Shown piece by piece: positions 32,831 through 40,432 of a stretch of 64,000 nt of DNA. How positions within the stretch are numbered: the stretch's first letter is position 1; every line of letters starts with the position of its first letter. The stretch lies in the NCBI GenBank assembly GCA_038229135.1, contig JBBROS010000006.1, positions 1 to 64,000 of the forward strand, in the 5' to 3' direction. The position numbers and the translations under genes were made by a program. The DNA comes from JBBROS01 sp038229135 (GTDB taxonomy: Bacteria; Pseudomonadota; Alphaproteobacteria; Acetobacterales; Acetobacteraceae). The notes below the pieces were generated by a model. It ran no database searches. It saw nothing but the letters and a program-made list of their open reading frames with translations, and was not told the DNA's origin.

Positions 32831-33258
32831 GCCTTGCCTCCAACCGGCACGATGGCCGTCGCGTCGATCGGGACGATCGCGCTCGCTATGATTTCCACGC
32901 AGGCCAGCGGCTCCACGAGCGCCGCAACCCCGATGACCGCCATGGCCGGGTAATGCCGCCCCATCCGCGCCCGCCAGACCGGGCCCAGCGCCTTTGCAGC
33001 TTGCCGGTAGGCCACCATGTCCGTCACGAACCAGTCCATCCGCGCGATGTGCTCCGGCCCGGCCCCGGCCTCCGCCAACACTGCCAGCACGTTGCCCAGC
33101 GCCTGGTCCACCTGGGCCGCAAACCCCTCGGCGAACACGCCCGCAGCGTCCCACCCGATCATGCCGCCCGTCAGCACCAGGCGCCCCTCTCCGGCCATGC
33201 CGTTGGCATAGCCCCGCGGCTTCGGCCAGCCTTCCGGCTGCAGCACCTGCACGCTCAA
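32827..33258 (-). CDS. RidA family protein
   Basis: About 143 aa, a YjgF/YER057c/UK114 fold. RGYANGMAGEGRLVLTGGMIGWD and the later VDQALGNVLAVLAEAG, MDWFVTD and VEIIASAI segments fit the RidA barrel. Members hydrolyse reactive enamine/imine intermediates to ketones and ammonia. The likely start is a TTG at 33258 overlapping the upstream stop (TTGA), with GTG 33252 as alternative. In an aminobenzoyl-CoA-type pathway an imine deaminase is chemically sensible for releasing the ring nitrogen. It overlaps the next gene by ATGA. Confidence 0.85.
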   Translation of the reverse strand: MSVQVLQPEGWPKPRGYANGMAGEGRLVLTGGMIGWDAAGVFAEGFAAQVDQALGNVLAVLAEAGAGPEHIARMDWFVTDMVAYRQAAKALGPVWRARMGRHYPAMAVIGVAALVEPLACVEIIASAIVPIDATAIVPVGGKA

Positions 33259-34406
33259 TTCCGTGCCCCCAGGACCTGCCGCGCGATCACCACCCGCTGC
33301 ACCTCGCTCGCCCCCTCGTAGATCCGCAAGGCCCGCACCTCCCGGTAGAGCTGCTCCACGATGTGGTCGCGGATCACGCCCTGCCCGCCATGCAGCTGCA
33401 CCGCCCGGTCCACCACGCGCTGCGCCGCCTCGGTCGCATACAGCTTGGCCATGGATGCCTCTCGCGTGACGCGCGGCGCCCCCGCATCCTTCGCCCACGC
33501 CGCCCGGTGCACCAGCAGCGCCGACGCGTCGATCTCCACCGCCATGTCCGCCAGCGCCGCCTGCGTCACCGGCATGTCGCTCAGCGGCGCCCCGAACAGC
33601 TGCCGCCGCCCGGCATGCCCCACCGCCTCGTCCAGCGCCCGCCGCGCCAGCCCCAGCGCCGCCGCCCCGACCGTGGAGCGGAACACATCCAGCACGCTCA
33701 TCGCAATCCGAAAGCCCTCACCGGGCGCCCCGATGATCGCGTCTCCCGGCACCCGGCACCCCTCGAACGCCAACGTCGCCAACGGATGCGGCGCGCTCAC
33801 CTCGATCCGGGCCTTGACCCGGAACCCCGGCGCATCCGCCGGCACGAGGAAAGCGCTGAGCCCCTTCGTCCCCGGCCCCTCGCCCGTTCGCGCGAACACG
33901 ACGTAGGTCGCGGCGATCCCGCCATTGCTGATCCACGTCTTGTCCCCGTCGATCACCCACCCGTCGCCGTCCCGCCGCGCCGTGGTGGCCAACGACGCCA
34001 CGTCGCTCCCGGCCTCCGCCTCGCTCAGCGCGAAGGCCGCCAGCTGCGTGCCCGCCCGCACGCCCGGCAGCACCGCCGCCTTCTGCGCAGCGGTCCCGAA
34101 CAGCGTGATCGCCCCCGTCCCCAGCCCCTGCATGGCAAACGCGAAATCGGCCAGCCCCGCGTGCCGGGCGAGCACGTCGCGCATGATGCACAACGAGCGC
34201 ACGTCCAGCACCCCGTCGCTCGGCGCCGCCACCTCCAGCAGCCCGGCCGCGCCCAGCCCAGCTACGAGCGCCCGGCAGGAGCCATCCACGTCGTGATGGT
34301 CCACCAGCCGCTCGGCATGGTCCGCGGCCCAGCCCTCCACGCGCTCGGCCAGCTCCCGGTGCCGCGGCTCGAAGAACGGCCAATCGAGCCAGCTACGGTC
34401 CGGCAC
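33255..34406 (-). CDS. Acyl-CoA dehydrogenase family protein (2)
   Basis: 383 aa. The flavin-binding FALSEAEAGSDVASLATTA and WVIDGDKTWISNGG blocks are intact, as is the C-terminal QLHGGQGVIRDHIVEQLYREVRALRIYEGASEVQR (seen as QLHGGQGVIRDH, LYREVRAL and IYEGASEVQR). This is a standard acyl-CoA dehydrogenase architecture, unlike the more divergent first copy. It would act in the beta-oxidation-like part of ring-cleavage product breakdown. It starts one base after the enoyl-CoA hydratase stop. Confidence 0.93.
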   Translation of the reverse strand: MPDRSWLDWPFFEPRHRELAERVEGWAADHAERLVDHHDVDGSCRALVAGLGAAGLLEVAAPSDGVLDVRSLCIMRDVLARHAGLADFAFAMQGLGTGAITLFGTAAQKAAVLPGVRAGTQLAAFALSEAEAGSDVASLATTARRDGDGWVIDGDKTWISNGGIAATYVVFARTGEGPGTKGLSAFLVPADAPGFRVKARIEVSAPHPLATLAFEGCRVPGDAIIGAPGEGFRIAMSVLDVFRSTVGAAALGLARRALDEAVGHAGRRQLFGAPLSDMPVTQAALADMAVEIDASALLVHRAAWAKDAGAPRVTREASMAKLYATEAAQRVVDRAVQLHGGQGVIRDHIVEQLYREVRALRIYEGASEVQRVVIARQVLGARN

Positions 34407-34407
34407 C

Positions 34408-35226
34408 TCAGCTCCCCTCGAACACGGGCCGCCGCTTGTCGCGGAACGCCTCGAAGGCGCGGCGGAAATCCCCCGTCGCCATGCAGATCGCCTGCGCCTG
34501 CGCCTCGGCCTCCAGCGCCTGGTCCACCGTCATCGCCCATTCCTGGTGCAGCATGGTCTTCGTGATCCCGTTCGCGAAGGTGGGCCCGGCCGCGACCTGG
34601 TCCGCCAGCGCGCACGCCTCCTGGAGCAGCGCGCCCGGCTCCACCAGCCGGTTGTAGAACCCCCAGGCAGCGCCCTCCTCCCCCGTCATGGCCCGCCCCG
34701 TGTACAGCAGCTCCGAAGCGCGGCCCTGCCCTATGATCCGCGGCAGGATCGCGCACGCCCCCATGTCGCATCCCGCCAGCCCAACCCGGTTGAACAGGAA
34801 CGCCGTCCGGCACCGCTGGGTCCCGAGCCGCAGGTCGCTCGCCATCGCAACGATGGCCCCGGCTCCGGCGCATACCCCGTCCACCGCCGCCACGATCGGC
34901 TGCGGACAGGCCCGCATCGCCCGCACCAGGTCCCCGGTCATGCGCGTGAAGTCCAACAGCCCGGGCATGTCCATCTTGGTGAGCGGCTCGATGATCTCGA
35001 ACACATCCCCGCCCGAGCAGAAATTCTCCGCCGCGCCGGACACCACGACCACCTTCACCTGACGGTCATACACCAGCGCCCGGAACACATCCCGCAGCTC
35101 CGCATAGCTCTCGAACGTCAGCGGATTCTTCTTGCCTGGCCGGTCGAGCAGGATGCTCAGCCGCTTACCCTCCGCCGTCAGCCGCACGTGCTTCGCCTGA
35201 TATTCCGCGACCGGCGCCTCGATCAT
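34408..35226 (-). CDS. Enoyl-CoA hydratase/isomerase family protein
   Basis: 272 aa crotonase-fold protein. The oxyanion-hole segments are GAAENFCSGGDVFEI (first NH donor) and DGVCAGAGAIVAMASDLRLG (second). It would hydrate or isomerise an unsaturated CoA thioester. The C-terminal helix set is normal. It overlaps the marR stop (ATGA) and precedes an acyl-CoA dehydrogenase. Placement fits the aminobenzoyl-CoA degradation clusters of other proteobacteria, where a crotonase accompanies the monooxygenase/reductase. Confidence 0.92.
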   Translation of the reverse strand: MIEAPVAEYQAKHVRLTAEGKRLSILLDRPGKKNPLTFESYAELRDVFRALVYDRQVKVVVVSGAAENFCSGGDVFEIIEPLTKMDMPGLLDFTRMTGDLVRAMRACPQPIVAAVDGVCAGAGAIVAMASDLRLGTQRCRTAFLFNRVGLAGCDMGACAILPRIIGQGRASELLYTGRAMTGEEGAAWGFYNRLVEPGALLQEACALADQVAAGPTFANGITKTMLHQEWAMTVDQALEAEAQAQAICMATGDFRRAFEAFRDKRRPVFEGS

Positions 35227-35732
35227 GCCTGCACCTCTTGCACGGACGCCTTCAGTCGGCCCAGCGCCCCCATCAGCGCCGCCCGGTCCTCGATCCCCAG
35301 CCCCGCGAACGCCTCCGCGAGCCAGCCCTCATGCGCCCGCGCCATCGCCGCAAACGCGCCCCGCCCCTCCGCCGTCAGCCGGACCGTTGCCGTGCGACGG
35401 TCTGCCGGGTCCACCAGGCGCTCCACCAGCCCCATCTCCACCAGCCGCTCCACGAGCCCGGTCACGTTGCCGTTGCTCACCATCATCCGCCGGCTGAGCT
35501 GCCCCAGGGTCATGCCCTCCGGCGACCGCTCCAGCTGCGCCATCAGGTCGAACCGCGGCAAGGTGGCCCCGAACTCCGCCCGCAATCGCGTGCGCACGAG
35601 CGCCTCGACCAGGTTCGTGCAGGTCAGCATCCGCAGCCATAGCCGAAGCTCCGGCTTGTGCGGCCGCTCGCTCACCCCAACCGCTTGCACCATCGTCTCG
35701 GCATCGAGCGCGAGAGGCCCCAGCTCCGTCAT
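35223..35732 (-). CDS. MarR family transcriptional regulator
   Basis: 169 aa from ATG 35732 (overlapping the SDR stop). The winged-helix DNA-binding core is at about 60-110: LMAQLERSPEGMTLGQLSRRMMVSNGNVTGLVERLVEMGLVERL with DPADRRTATVRLT as the wing (quoted in parts: LGQLSRRMMVSNGNVTGLV, DPADRRTATVRLT). MarR proteins in aromatic-acid clusters usually repress until a CoA thioester or acid binds. The dyad TTGAA-N10-TTCAA in the divergent gap at 36491-36510 is a likely operator. Confidence 0.92.
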   Translation of the reverse strand: MTELGPLALDAETMVQAVGVSERPHKPELRLWLRMLTCTNLVEALVRTRLRAEFGATLPRFDLMAQLERSPEGMTLGQLSRRMMVSNGNVTGLVERLVEMGLVERLVDPADRRTATVRLTAEGRGAFAAMARAHEGWLAEAFAGLGIEDRAALMGALGRLKASVQEVQA

Positions 35733-36475
35733 ATCTCGCCCCCCGCCACCACCAGCGCTGTGCCCGTGACCGCGGCTGCTCCGGCCCCGCACAGGTAAAG
35801 CACCGCCGCCGCCACCTCCGCGGGCTGCACGAGCCGCCCCTGCGGATTGCCCGCCACGAACACGGCCCGCACCTCCGCCGCCGACCGCCCCGTCCGCGCC
35901 GCCACCGCCTCGGCACCGCGTGTCACCATGTCCGTGTCCGTGAACCCCGGGCACACCGCGTTCACCGTGACCCCGCTTGCTGCCACCTCGAGCGCCAGCG
36001 CCCGCGTGAGCCCCACCAGCCCGTGCTTGGCCGCCACATACGCCGCCACCCGCGGGTAGCCGCGCAGCCCCGCCGTGCTCGCCACGTTCACCACCCGGCC
36101 ACGCCCCCGCGCGACCATCCCCGGCAGCACTGCCCGGCACGCCTCGTAGGCGGAGGTCAGGTTCAGCGCGATCGCCTCGTCCCACATCGCCCGGTCGAGC
36201 TTCGCCAACGGCGCCGCCCCGCCGGCCCCTGCATTGTTCACAAGGATGTCGAGCGCCCCATGCTCCTCTGGCGACAACGCCGCCAGCAGCGCCTCCCGGT
36301 CCGTCACGTCCGCCACCACGAACGCCGCCGCGTCGCCCGCCGCCACCGCGTCTCGAAGCACCTGCTCCGTCCGCCCCAGCACCGTCACGTGCACCCCGGC
36401 CCCCGACAGCGCCGCCGCGATCGCCCGCCCGATCCCGCGCCCCCCGCCCGTCACCAGCGCCCGTTGCCCATCCAT
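35729..36475 (-). CDS. SDR family oxidoreductase
   Basis: 248 aa classical short-chain dehydrogenase. TGGGRGIGRA (9-18) binds NAD(P); NNAGAG follows at about 84; catalytic Ser in VNVASTAG and Y-x3-K in YVAAK complete the active site. PGFTDTDM is the usual substrate loop. It is the first gene of the leftward operon and most likely reduces or oxidises a ring or 3-hydroxyacyl-CoA intermediate. No signal peptide. Confidence 0.93.
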   Translation of the reverse strand: MDGQRALVTGGGRGIGRAIAAALSGAGVHVTVLGRTEQVLRDAVAAGDAAAFVVADVTDREALLAALSPEEHGALDILVNNAGAGGAAPLAKLDRAMWDEAIALNLTSAYEACRAVLPGMVARGRGRVVNVASTAGLRGYPRVAAYVAAKHGLVGLTRALALEVAASGVTVNAVCPGFTDTDMVTRGAEAVAARTGRSAAEVRAVFVAGNPQGRLVQPAEVAAAVLYLCGAGAAAVTGTALVVAGGEI

Positions 36476-36490
36476 CGCTGCATCCAGCCA

Positions 36491-36519
36491 TTGAAGAGCG
36501 GATATTTCAACCTTAAACT
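36491..36519 (+). promoter_or_regulatory. Divergent promoter with MarR-type dyad
   Basis: In an A/T-rich island between divergent genes, TTGAA (36491-36495) and TTCAA (36506-36510) form a dyad with a 10-base spacer, about 20 bp in all, the size of MarR operators. The same stretch offers a rightward promoter: TTGAAG (36491-36496), 17-base spacer, TAAACT (36514-36519). A repressor on the dyad would cover the -35. On the minus strand TTGAAA at 36510-36505 could be the leftward -35. Confidence 0.5.
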
Positions 36520-36543
36520 ATCTCATCCCACGGGGGCACTCAG

Positions 36544-38889
36544 ATGCGCATCGCGATCCTCGGCGGCGGACCCGCCGGCCTCTACTTCGCCATCCTCATG
36601 AAGCAGGCGAACCCCGCCCATGCGATCGTCGTCCATGAACGCAACCGCCCGGACGACACGTTCGGCTTCGGCGTGGTGTTCTCGGACCAGACCCTCGAGA
36701 CCTTCGAGCGCTACGATCGCCCGAGCCATCGCGCCATCACCGCCAACTTCGCCTACTGGCAGGACATCGAGGTCCGGTTCCGCGGCACCACCCACCGCAT
36801 CGGCGGCAACGGCTTCTGCGGCTGCGCCCGCCGCACCCTGCTGATGCTGCTCCAGGAGCGCGCCCGCGCCCTGGGCGTCGAGATGCAGTTCAGCCACGAG
36901 ATCGCCAGCATCGACGAGCTGGCCGACGCGGACCTCATCGTCGCCGCGGATGGCATCAACTCCGCCACCCGCGAGCGCTGGGCCGAGCACTTCCAGCCCA
37001 GCGTGGACATGCGCCCCAACAAGTTCACCTGGATGGGCAGCACGAAGCCGCTCGACGCCTTCACCTTCAGCTTCCGCGACACCGAGCACGGCATCTTCAT
37101 CGCCCACGCCTACCAGTACGAGCCCGGCCGCAGCACCTGGGTGCTCGAGACGGACGCCGACACCTGGCACCGGGCCGGGCTGGACCGCACGAGCGAGGCG
37201 GAGAGCGCGCGATACCTCGAGCAGGTTTTCGCAGAAGACCTGGACGGCCACGCGCTCATCACCAACCGCTCCACCTGGCGCAGCTTCCCCATGATCCGCA
37301 CCGCCCGCTACGCGCACGGCAACGTGGTCCTGCTCGGCGACGCCAAGGCCACCGCGCATTTCAGCATCGGCAGCGGCACGAAGCTCGCCATGGAGGACGC
37401 GATCGCCCTCTACGAGGCCTTCCGCGCGCACGACCAGGTGCCCGAAGCCCTCGCCGCCTTCGACCGCGGCCGGCGGGACGAGGTGGAGCGCACCCAGCAC
37501 GCCGCCGACGTCAGCCTGGTGTGGTTCGAACACCTCAAGCGCTTCGCCCACATGGACCCGCAGCAATTCGCCTTCGGCCTCATGACGCGCAGCCGCAGCA
37601 TCACCTACGACAACCTCCGCCTCCGCGCGCCCGACTTCGTGGAACGGACGGACGCGATGTTCGCCCACCAGGTCCGCGCCACCGGGTTCGAGGTGGACGT
37701 GGAAGCGCCCGTGCCGCCCATGTTCCAGCCGCTCCGCCTCCGCGGACTCACGCTCGCCAACCGCGTGGTCGTCAGCCCCATGTGCATGTACTCCGCCGAG
37801 GACGGCGTGCCCGGCGACTGGCACCGCGTGCATTACGGCAGCCGCGCCCTGGGCGGCGCCGGGCTCATTTTCACCGAGATGACGGACGTCGGCCCCGAAG
37901 CCCGCATCACGCCCGGTTGCGCCGGCATGTGGACGGACGAGCAGGAGCAGGCCTGGACCGGCATCGTCCGCTTCGCGCACGAGCACAGCGCCGCCAAGCT
38001 CTGCATGCAGCTCGGCCACGCCGGCCGCAAAGGCGCCACCCGCCTCATGTGGGAGGGCATGGACCGCCCCCTGCCCAGCGGCGCATGGGACATCGTCGCC
38101 CCCTCGCCCCTCCCCTACTACAAGGACAGCCAGGTCCCCCGCGCGATGACCCGCGCCGACATGGACCGCATCCGCGACCAGTTCGTCGCCGCCACGCGCC
38201 GGGCGGACCGTGCCGGGTTCGACATGCTCGAGCTGCACGCCGCCCACGGCTACCTGATCGCCACCTTCCTCAGCCCGCTCACCAACCAGCGCACGGACGA
38301 ATACGGCGGCACCCTCGAGAACCGCCTCCGTTGGCCGCTCGAGGTGTTCCGCGCCATGCGCGCTGCCTGGCCCGGGGAAAAGCCGATGTCCGTCCGCATC
38401 AGCGCGCATGACTGGGCGGAAGGCGGGATCGCCGCCAACGACGCCGTTCTCATGGCCCAAGCCTTCGCCGACGCCGGCGCCGACCTGATCGACGTCAGCT
38501 CCGGGCAGACGGTTGCCGACGCCCGCGCCATCTACGGCCGCATGTTCCAGGTGCCGTTCAGCGACCAGATCCGAAACGAAGCCGGCCTCGCCACCATGTG
38601 CGTCGGCAACATCACCAGCGCCGACCAGGTCAACACCATCCTCGCCGCCGGCCGCGCCGACCTCGTCGCCCTCGGCCGCCCCCACCTCGCCAACCCCAAC
38701 TTCACCCTCCAGGCCGCCGCCCGCTACGGCGTGAAGCTCACCAAATCCGCCCCCCAATACGAACCCGGCGTGCAGCAGGTCTATCGCATCGAGCAGCAAG
38801 CCGCGGCCGAACTCGCCGAGCTCCGCCGCAAGGCCGCCCCGAAGCCACCCGCGATCGAGGTCGACGAGGTGCCCAAGGCGGCGGAGTGA
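36544..38889 (+). CDS. Bifunctional aryl-CoA monooxygenase/reductase (salicylyl-CoA 5-hydroxylase / 2-aminobenzoyl-CoA monooxygenase-reductase type)
   Basis: 781 aa in two halves. Residues 1-395 are a FAD monooxygenase: ILGGGPAGLYFA (5-16) at the N-terminus and VVLLGDAKATAHFSIGSG as the second FAD motif. From about 395 an Old Yellow Enzyme-like FMN domain starts at FQPLRLRGLTLANRVVVSPM, with ELHAAHGYLIATFLSPLTNQR and a C-terminal CVGNITSADQVN. This fusion and length match 2-aminobenzoyl-CoA monooxygenase/reductase and salicylyl-CoA 5-hydroxylase. It hydroxylates the ring of an aryl-CoA and, in the aminobenzoyl type, reduces it, so ring cleavage by a dioxygenase is not needed. Divergent from the MarR operon. 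Confidence 0.9.
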   Translation: MRIAILGGGPAGLYFAILMKQANPAHAIVVHERNRPDDTFGFGVVFSDQTLETFERYDRPSHRAITANFAYWQDIEVRFRGTTHRIGGNGFCGCARRTLLMLLQERARALGVEMQFSHEIASIDELADADLIVAADGINSATRERWAEHFQPSVDMRPNKFTWMGSTKPLDAFTFSFRDTEHGIFIAHAYQYEPGRSTWVLETDADTWHRAGLDRTSEAESARYLEQVFAEDLDGHALITNRSTWRSFPMIRTARYAHGNVVLLGDAKATAHFSIGSGTKLAMEDAIALYEAFRAHDQVPEALAAFDRGRRDEVERTQHAADVSLVWFEHLKRFAHMDPQQFAFGLMTRSRSITYDNLRLRAPDFVERTDAMFAHQVRATGFEVDVEAPVPPMFQPLRLRGLTLANRVVVSPMCMYSAEDGVPGDWHRVHYGSRALGGAGLIFTEMTDVGPEARITPGCAGMWTDEQEQAWTGIVRFAHEHSAAKLCMQLGHAGRKGATRLMWEGMDRPLPSGAWDIVAPSPLPYYKDSQVPRAMTRADMDRIRDQFVAATRRADRAGFDMLELHAAHGYLIATFLSPLTNQRTDEYGGTLENRLRWPLEVFRAMRAAWPGEKPMSVRISAHDWAEGGIAANDAVLMAQAFADAGADLIDVSSGQTVADARAIYGRMFQVPFSDQIRNEAGLATMCVGNITSADQVNTILAAGRADLVALGRPHLANPNFTLQAAARYGVKLTKSAPQYEPGVQQVYRIEQQAAAELAELRRKAAPKPPAIEVDEVPKAAE

Positions 38890-38927
38890 GGCGGCGCCTC
38901 CGCCCCTGAAGCGCTACCGCGGCTACT

Positions 38928-39019
38928 CGTCATCGCGGGCGAAGCGTGGTGAGTCCAGGGGCCGCTTAGAACGATCCGTCCAGCCTCCGGATCGCCACGC
39001 CCTCGGCTCGCGATGACGA
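38928..39019. repeat. Family A palindromic repeat (copy A2)
   Basis: Starts CGTCATCGCGGGCGAAGCGT and ends CTCGGCTCGCGATGACGA, giving complementary outer arms. The inner GTCCAGGGGCC and CCTCCGGATCGCCACGC arms are less perfect than in the 43.1-kb copy. It occupies about half of the 193-bp gap between the aryl-CoA monooxygenase and Rieske genes. The remainder of that gap holds only the Rieske gene's leader with GGAG. Confidence 0.85.
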
Positions 39020-39082
39020 ACTTCCAGCAGACCTTGCATCGCGCCCCCCCTCCCGTAGCATCCGCCCCGGAGAACCCGAACG

Positions 39083-40432
39083 ATGCTCACCCAGGACCAG
39101 AACGACCTCATCACCCTCTCCGGCCCCGGCACGCCCCTTGGCGCCTTCATGCGCCAGTACTGGCAGCCCGCCGCCCTGGTGGACGAGTTCGACGGCCCCC
39201 GCCCCGTCCGCCCCGTGCGCCTGCTGGGCGAGGACCTGGTGCTTTTCCGTGACGACGCGGGGACGTACGGCCTGCTCGCCAAGCACTGCGCCCATCGCGG
39301 CGCCGACCTCAGCTTCGGCCGCGCCGAGCATGGCGGCCTCCGCTGCCCCTTCCATGGCTGGCTGTTCGACACCCAGGGCGCCTGCCTCGAACAGCCCGCG
39401 GAGCCCGAGGGCAGCCGCTTCTGCCAATCCATCCGCCAGCCCGCCTATCGGTGCCAGGTCGCCGGCGGCATCGTCTGGGCCTTCCTCGGCCCCCTCTTGG
39501 ATGGGGCCGAGCCCCCCGCCCTCCCCGCCTTCGACTGCTTCGCCGCTCCCGACGCCTACACCTTCGCCTTCAAGGGCCTCATGGAGTGCAACTGGCTCCA
39601 GGCCCTCGAGGTCGGCATCGACCCGGCCCATGCCTCCTACCTCCACCGCTTCGAGGAGGACGAGACCGACGAGACCTATGGCCGTCAGTTCCGCGGCGCC
39701 ACCATGGGCGCCGACATGCCCATGACCCGCATCCTCCGCGAACACGGCCGCCCGCGCATCGAGGTCGAAACCACCGAATACGGCCTCCGCATCGCCGCAC
39801 TCCGACAGCTGAACGACCGCGAGATGCACATCCGCGTCACCAACATGGCCTTTCCCCATGCCTTCGTGATCCCGATGAGCAAGGAGATGACCATCACCCA
39901 ATGGCACGTCCCGGTCGACGACACGCATTGCTACTGGTACGCCATCTTCACCAGCTTCACCGACCCGGTGGACAAGCCCCGCATGCGTGAGCAGCGCCTC
40001 CGCACCTACGCGCTGCCCGACTACGTCCCGCTCAAGAACCGCAGCAACGAGTATGGCTTCGACCCGCACGAGCAGGCGCACCGCACCTACACGGGCATGG
40101 GCGAGGACATCAACGTGCACGACCAGTGGGCCGTGGAATCCATGGGCCCCATCCAGGACCGAACGCACGAGAACCTCGGCGCCTCCGACAAGGCCATCGC
40201 CGCCTACCGCCGCCTGCTCGTCCGCGCCATCCGCGGCGTCGCCGAGGGTCGGCCGCCCCTGTTGGCACTCCCGCCCGAAGCCGCATGCCGCATCGCCGGG
40301 CCACCGAGCATCGACGCGATCGGCCCCGTCGAGGGCTGGGAGGCGCACTGGCTGGAAGCCGACCGTGCCCGGCGCCAGGCCGCCCCCTGGAGCGCCGTGC
40401 TGCCCGACAACATCCACGCCACCGCCGCTTGA
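39083..40432 (+). CDS. Rieske-type aromatic ring-hydroxylating oxygenase, alpha subunit
   Basis: 449 aa. The Rieske [2Fe-2S] site is C69-A-H71 (KHCAHRGADLSFG) and C88-P-F-H91 (LRCPFHGW). The mononuclear iron site follows the phthalate-oxygenase pattern: N170 in MECNWLQALE, then DPAHASYLH with H183 and H188. Length and the ECNWLQALEvGID..H...LH block point to the phthalate 4,5-dioxygenase-like oxygenase group, which uses a separate reductase. No reductase or ferredoxin gene is nearby. Directly coupled (TTGA) to a glutamine-synthetase-like gene, as in aniline oxidation systems. Confidence 0.92.
   Translation: MLTQDQNDLITLSGPGTPLGAFMRQYWQPAALVDEFDGPRPVRPVRLLGEDLVLFRDDAGTYGLLAKHCAHRGADLSFGRAEHGGLRCPFHGWLFDTQGACLEQPAEPEGSRFCQSIRQPAYRCQVAGGIVWAFLGPLLDGAEPPALPAFDCFAAPDAYTFAFKGLMECNWLQALEVGIDPAHASYLHRFEEDETDETYGRQFRGATMGADMPMTRILREHGRPRIEVETTEYGLRIAALRQLNDREMHIRVTNMAFPHAFVIPMSKEMTITQWHVPVDDTHCYWYAIFTSFTDPVDKPRMREQRLRTYALPDYVPLKNRSNEYGFDPHEQAHRTYTGMGEDINVHDQWAVESMGPIQDRTHENLGASDKAIAAYRRLLVRAIRGVAEGRPPLLALPPEAACRIAGPPSIDAIGPVEGWEAHWLEADRARRQAAPWSAVLPDNIHATAA

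Noticed and set aside
36523..38799. A 758-codon open frame on the minus strand opposite the aryl-CoA monooxygenase
   Set aside because: Composition typical of antisense shadow and no recognisable motif, while the plus strand carries clear FAD and FMN motifs.
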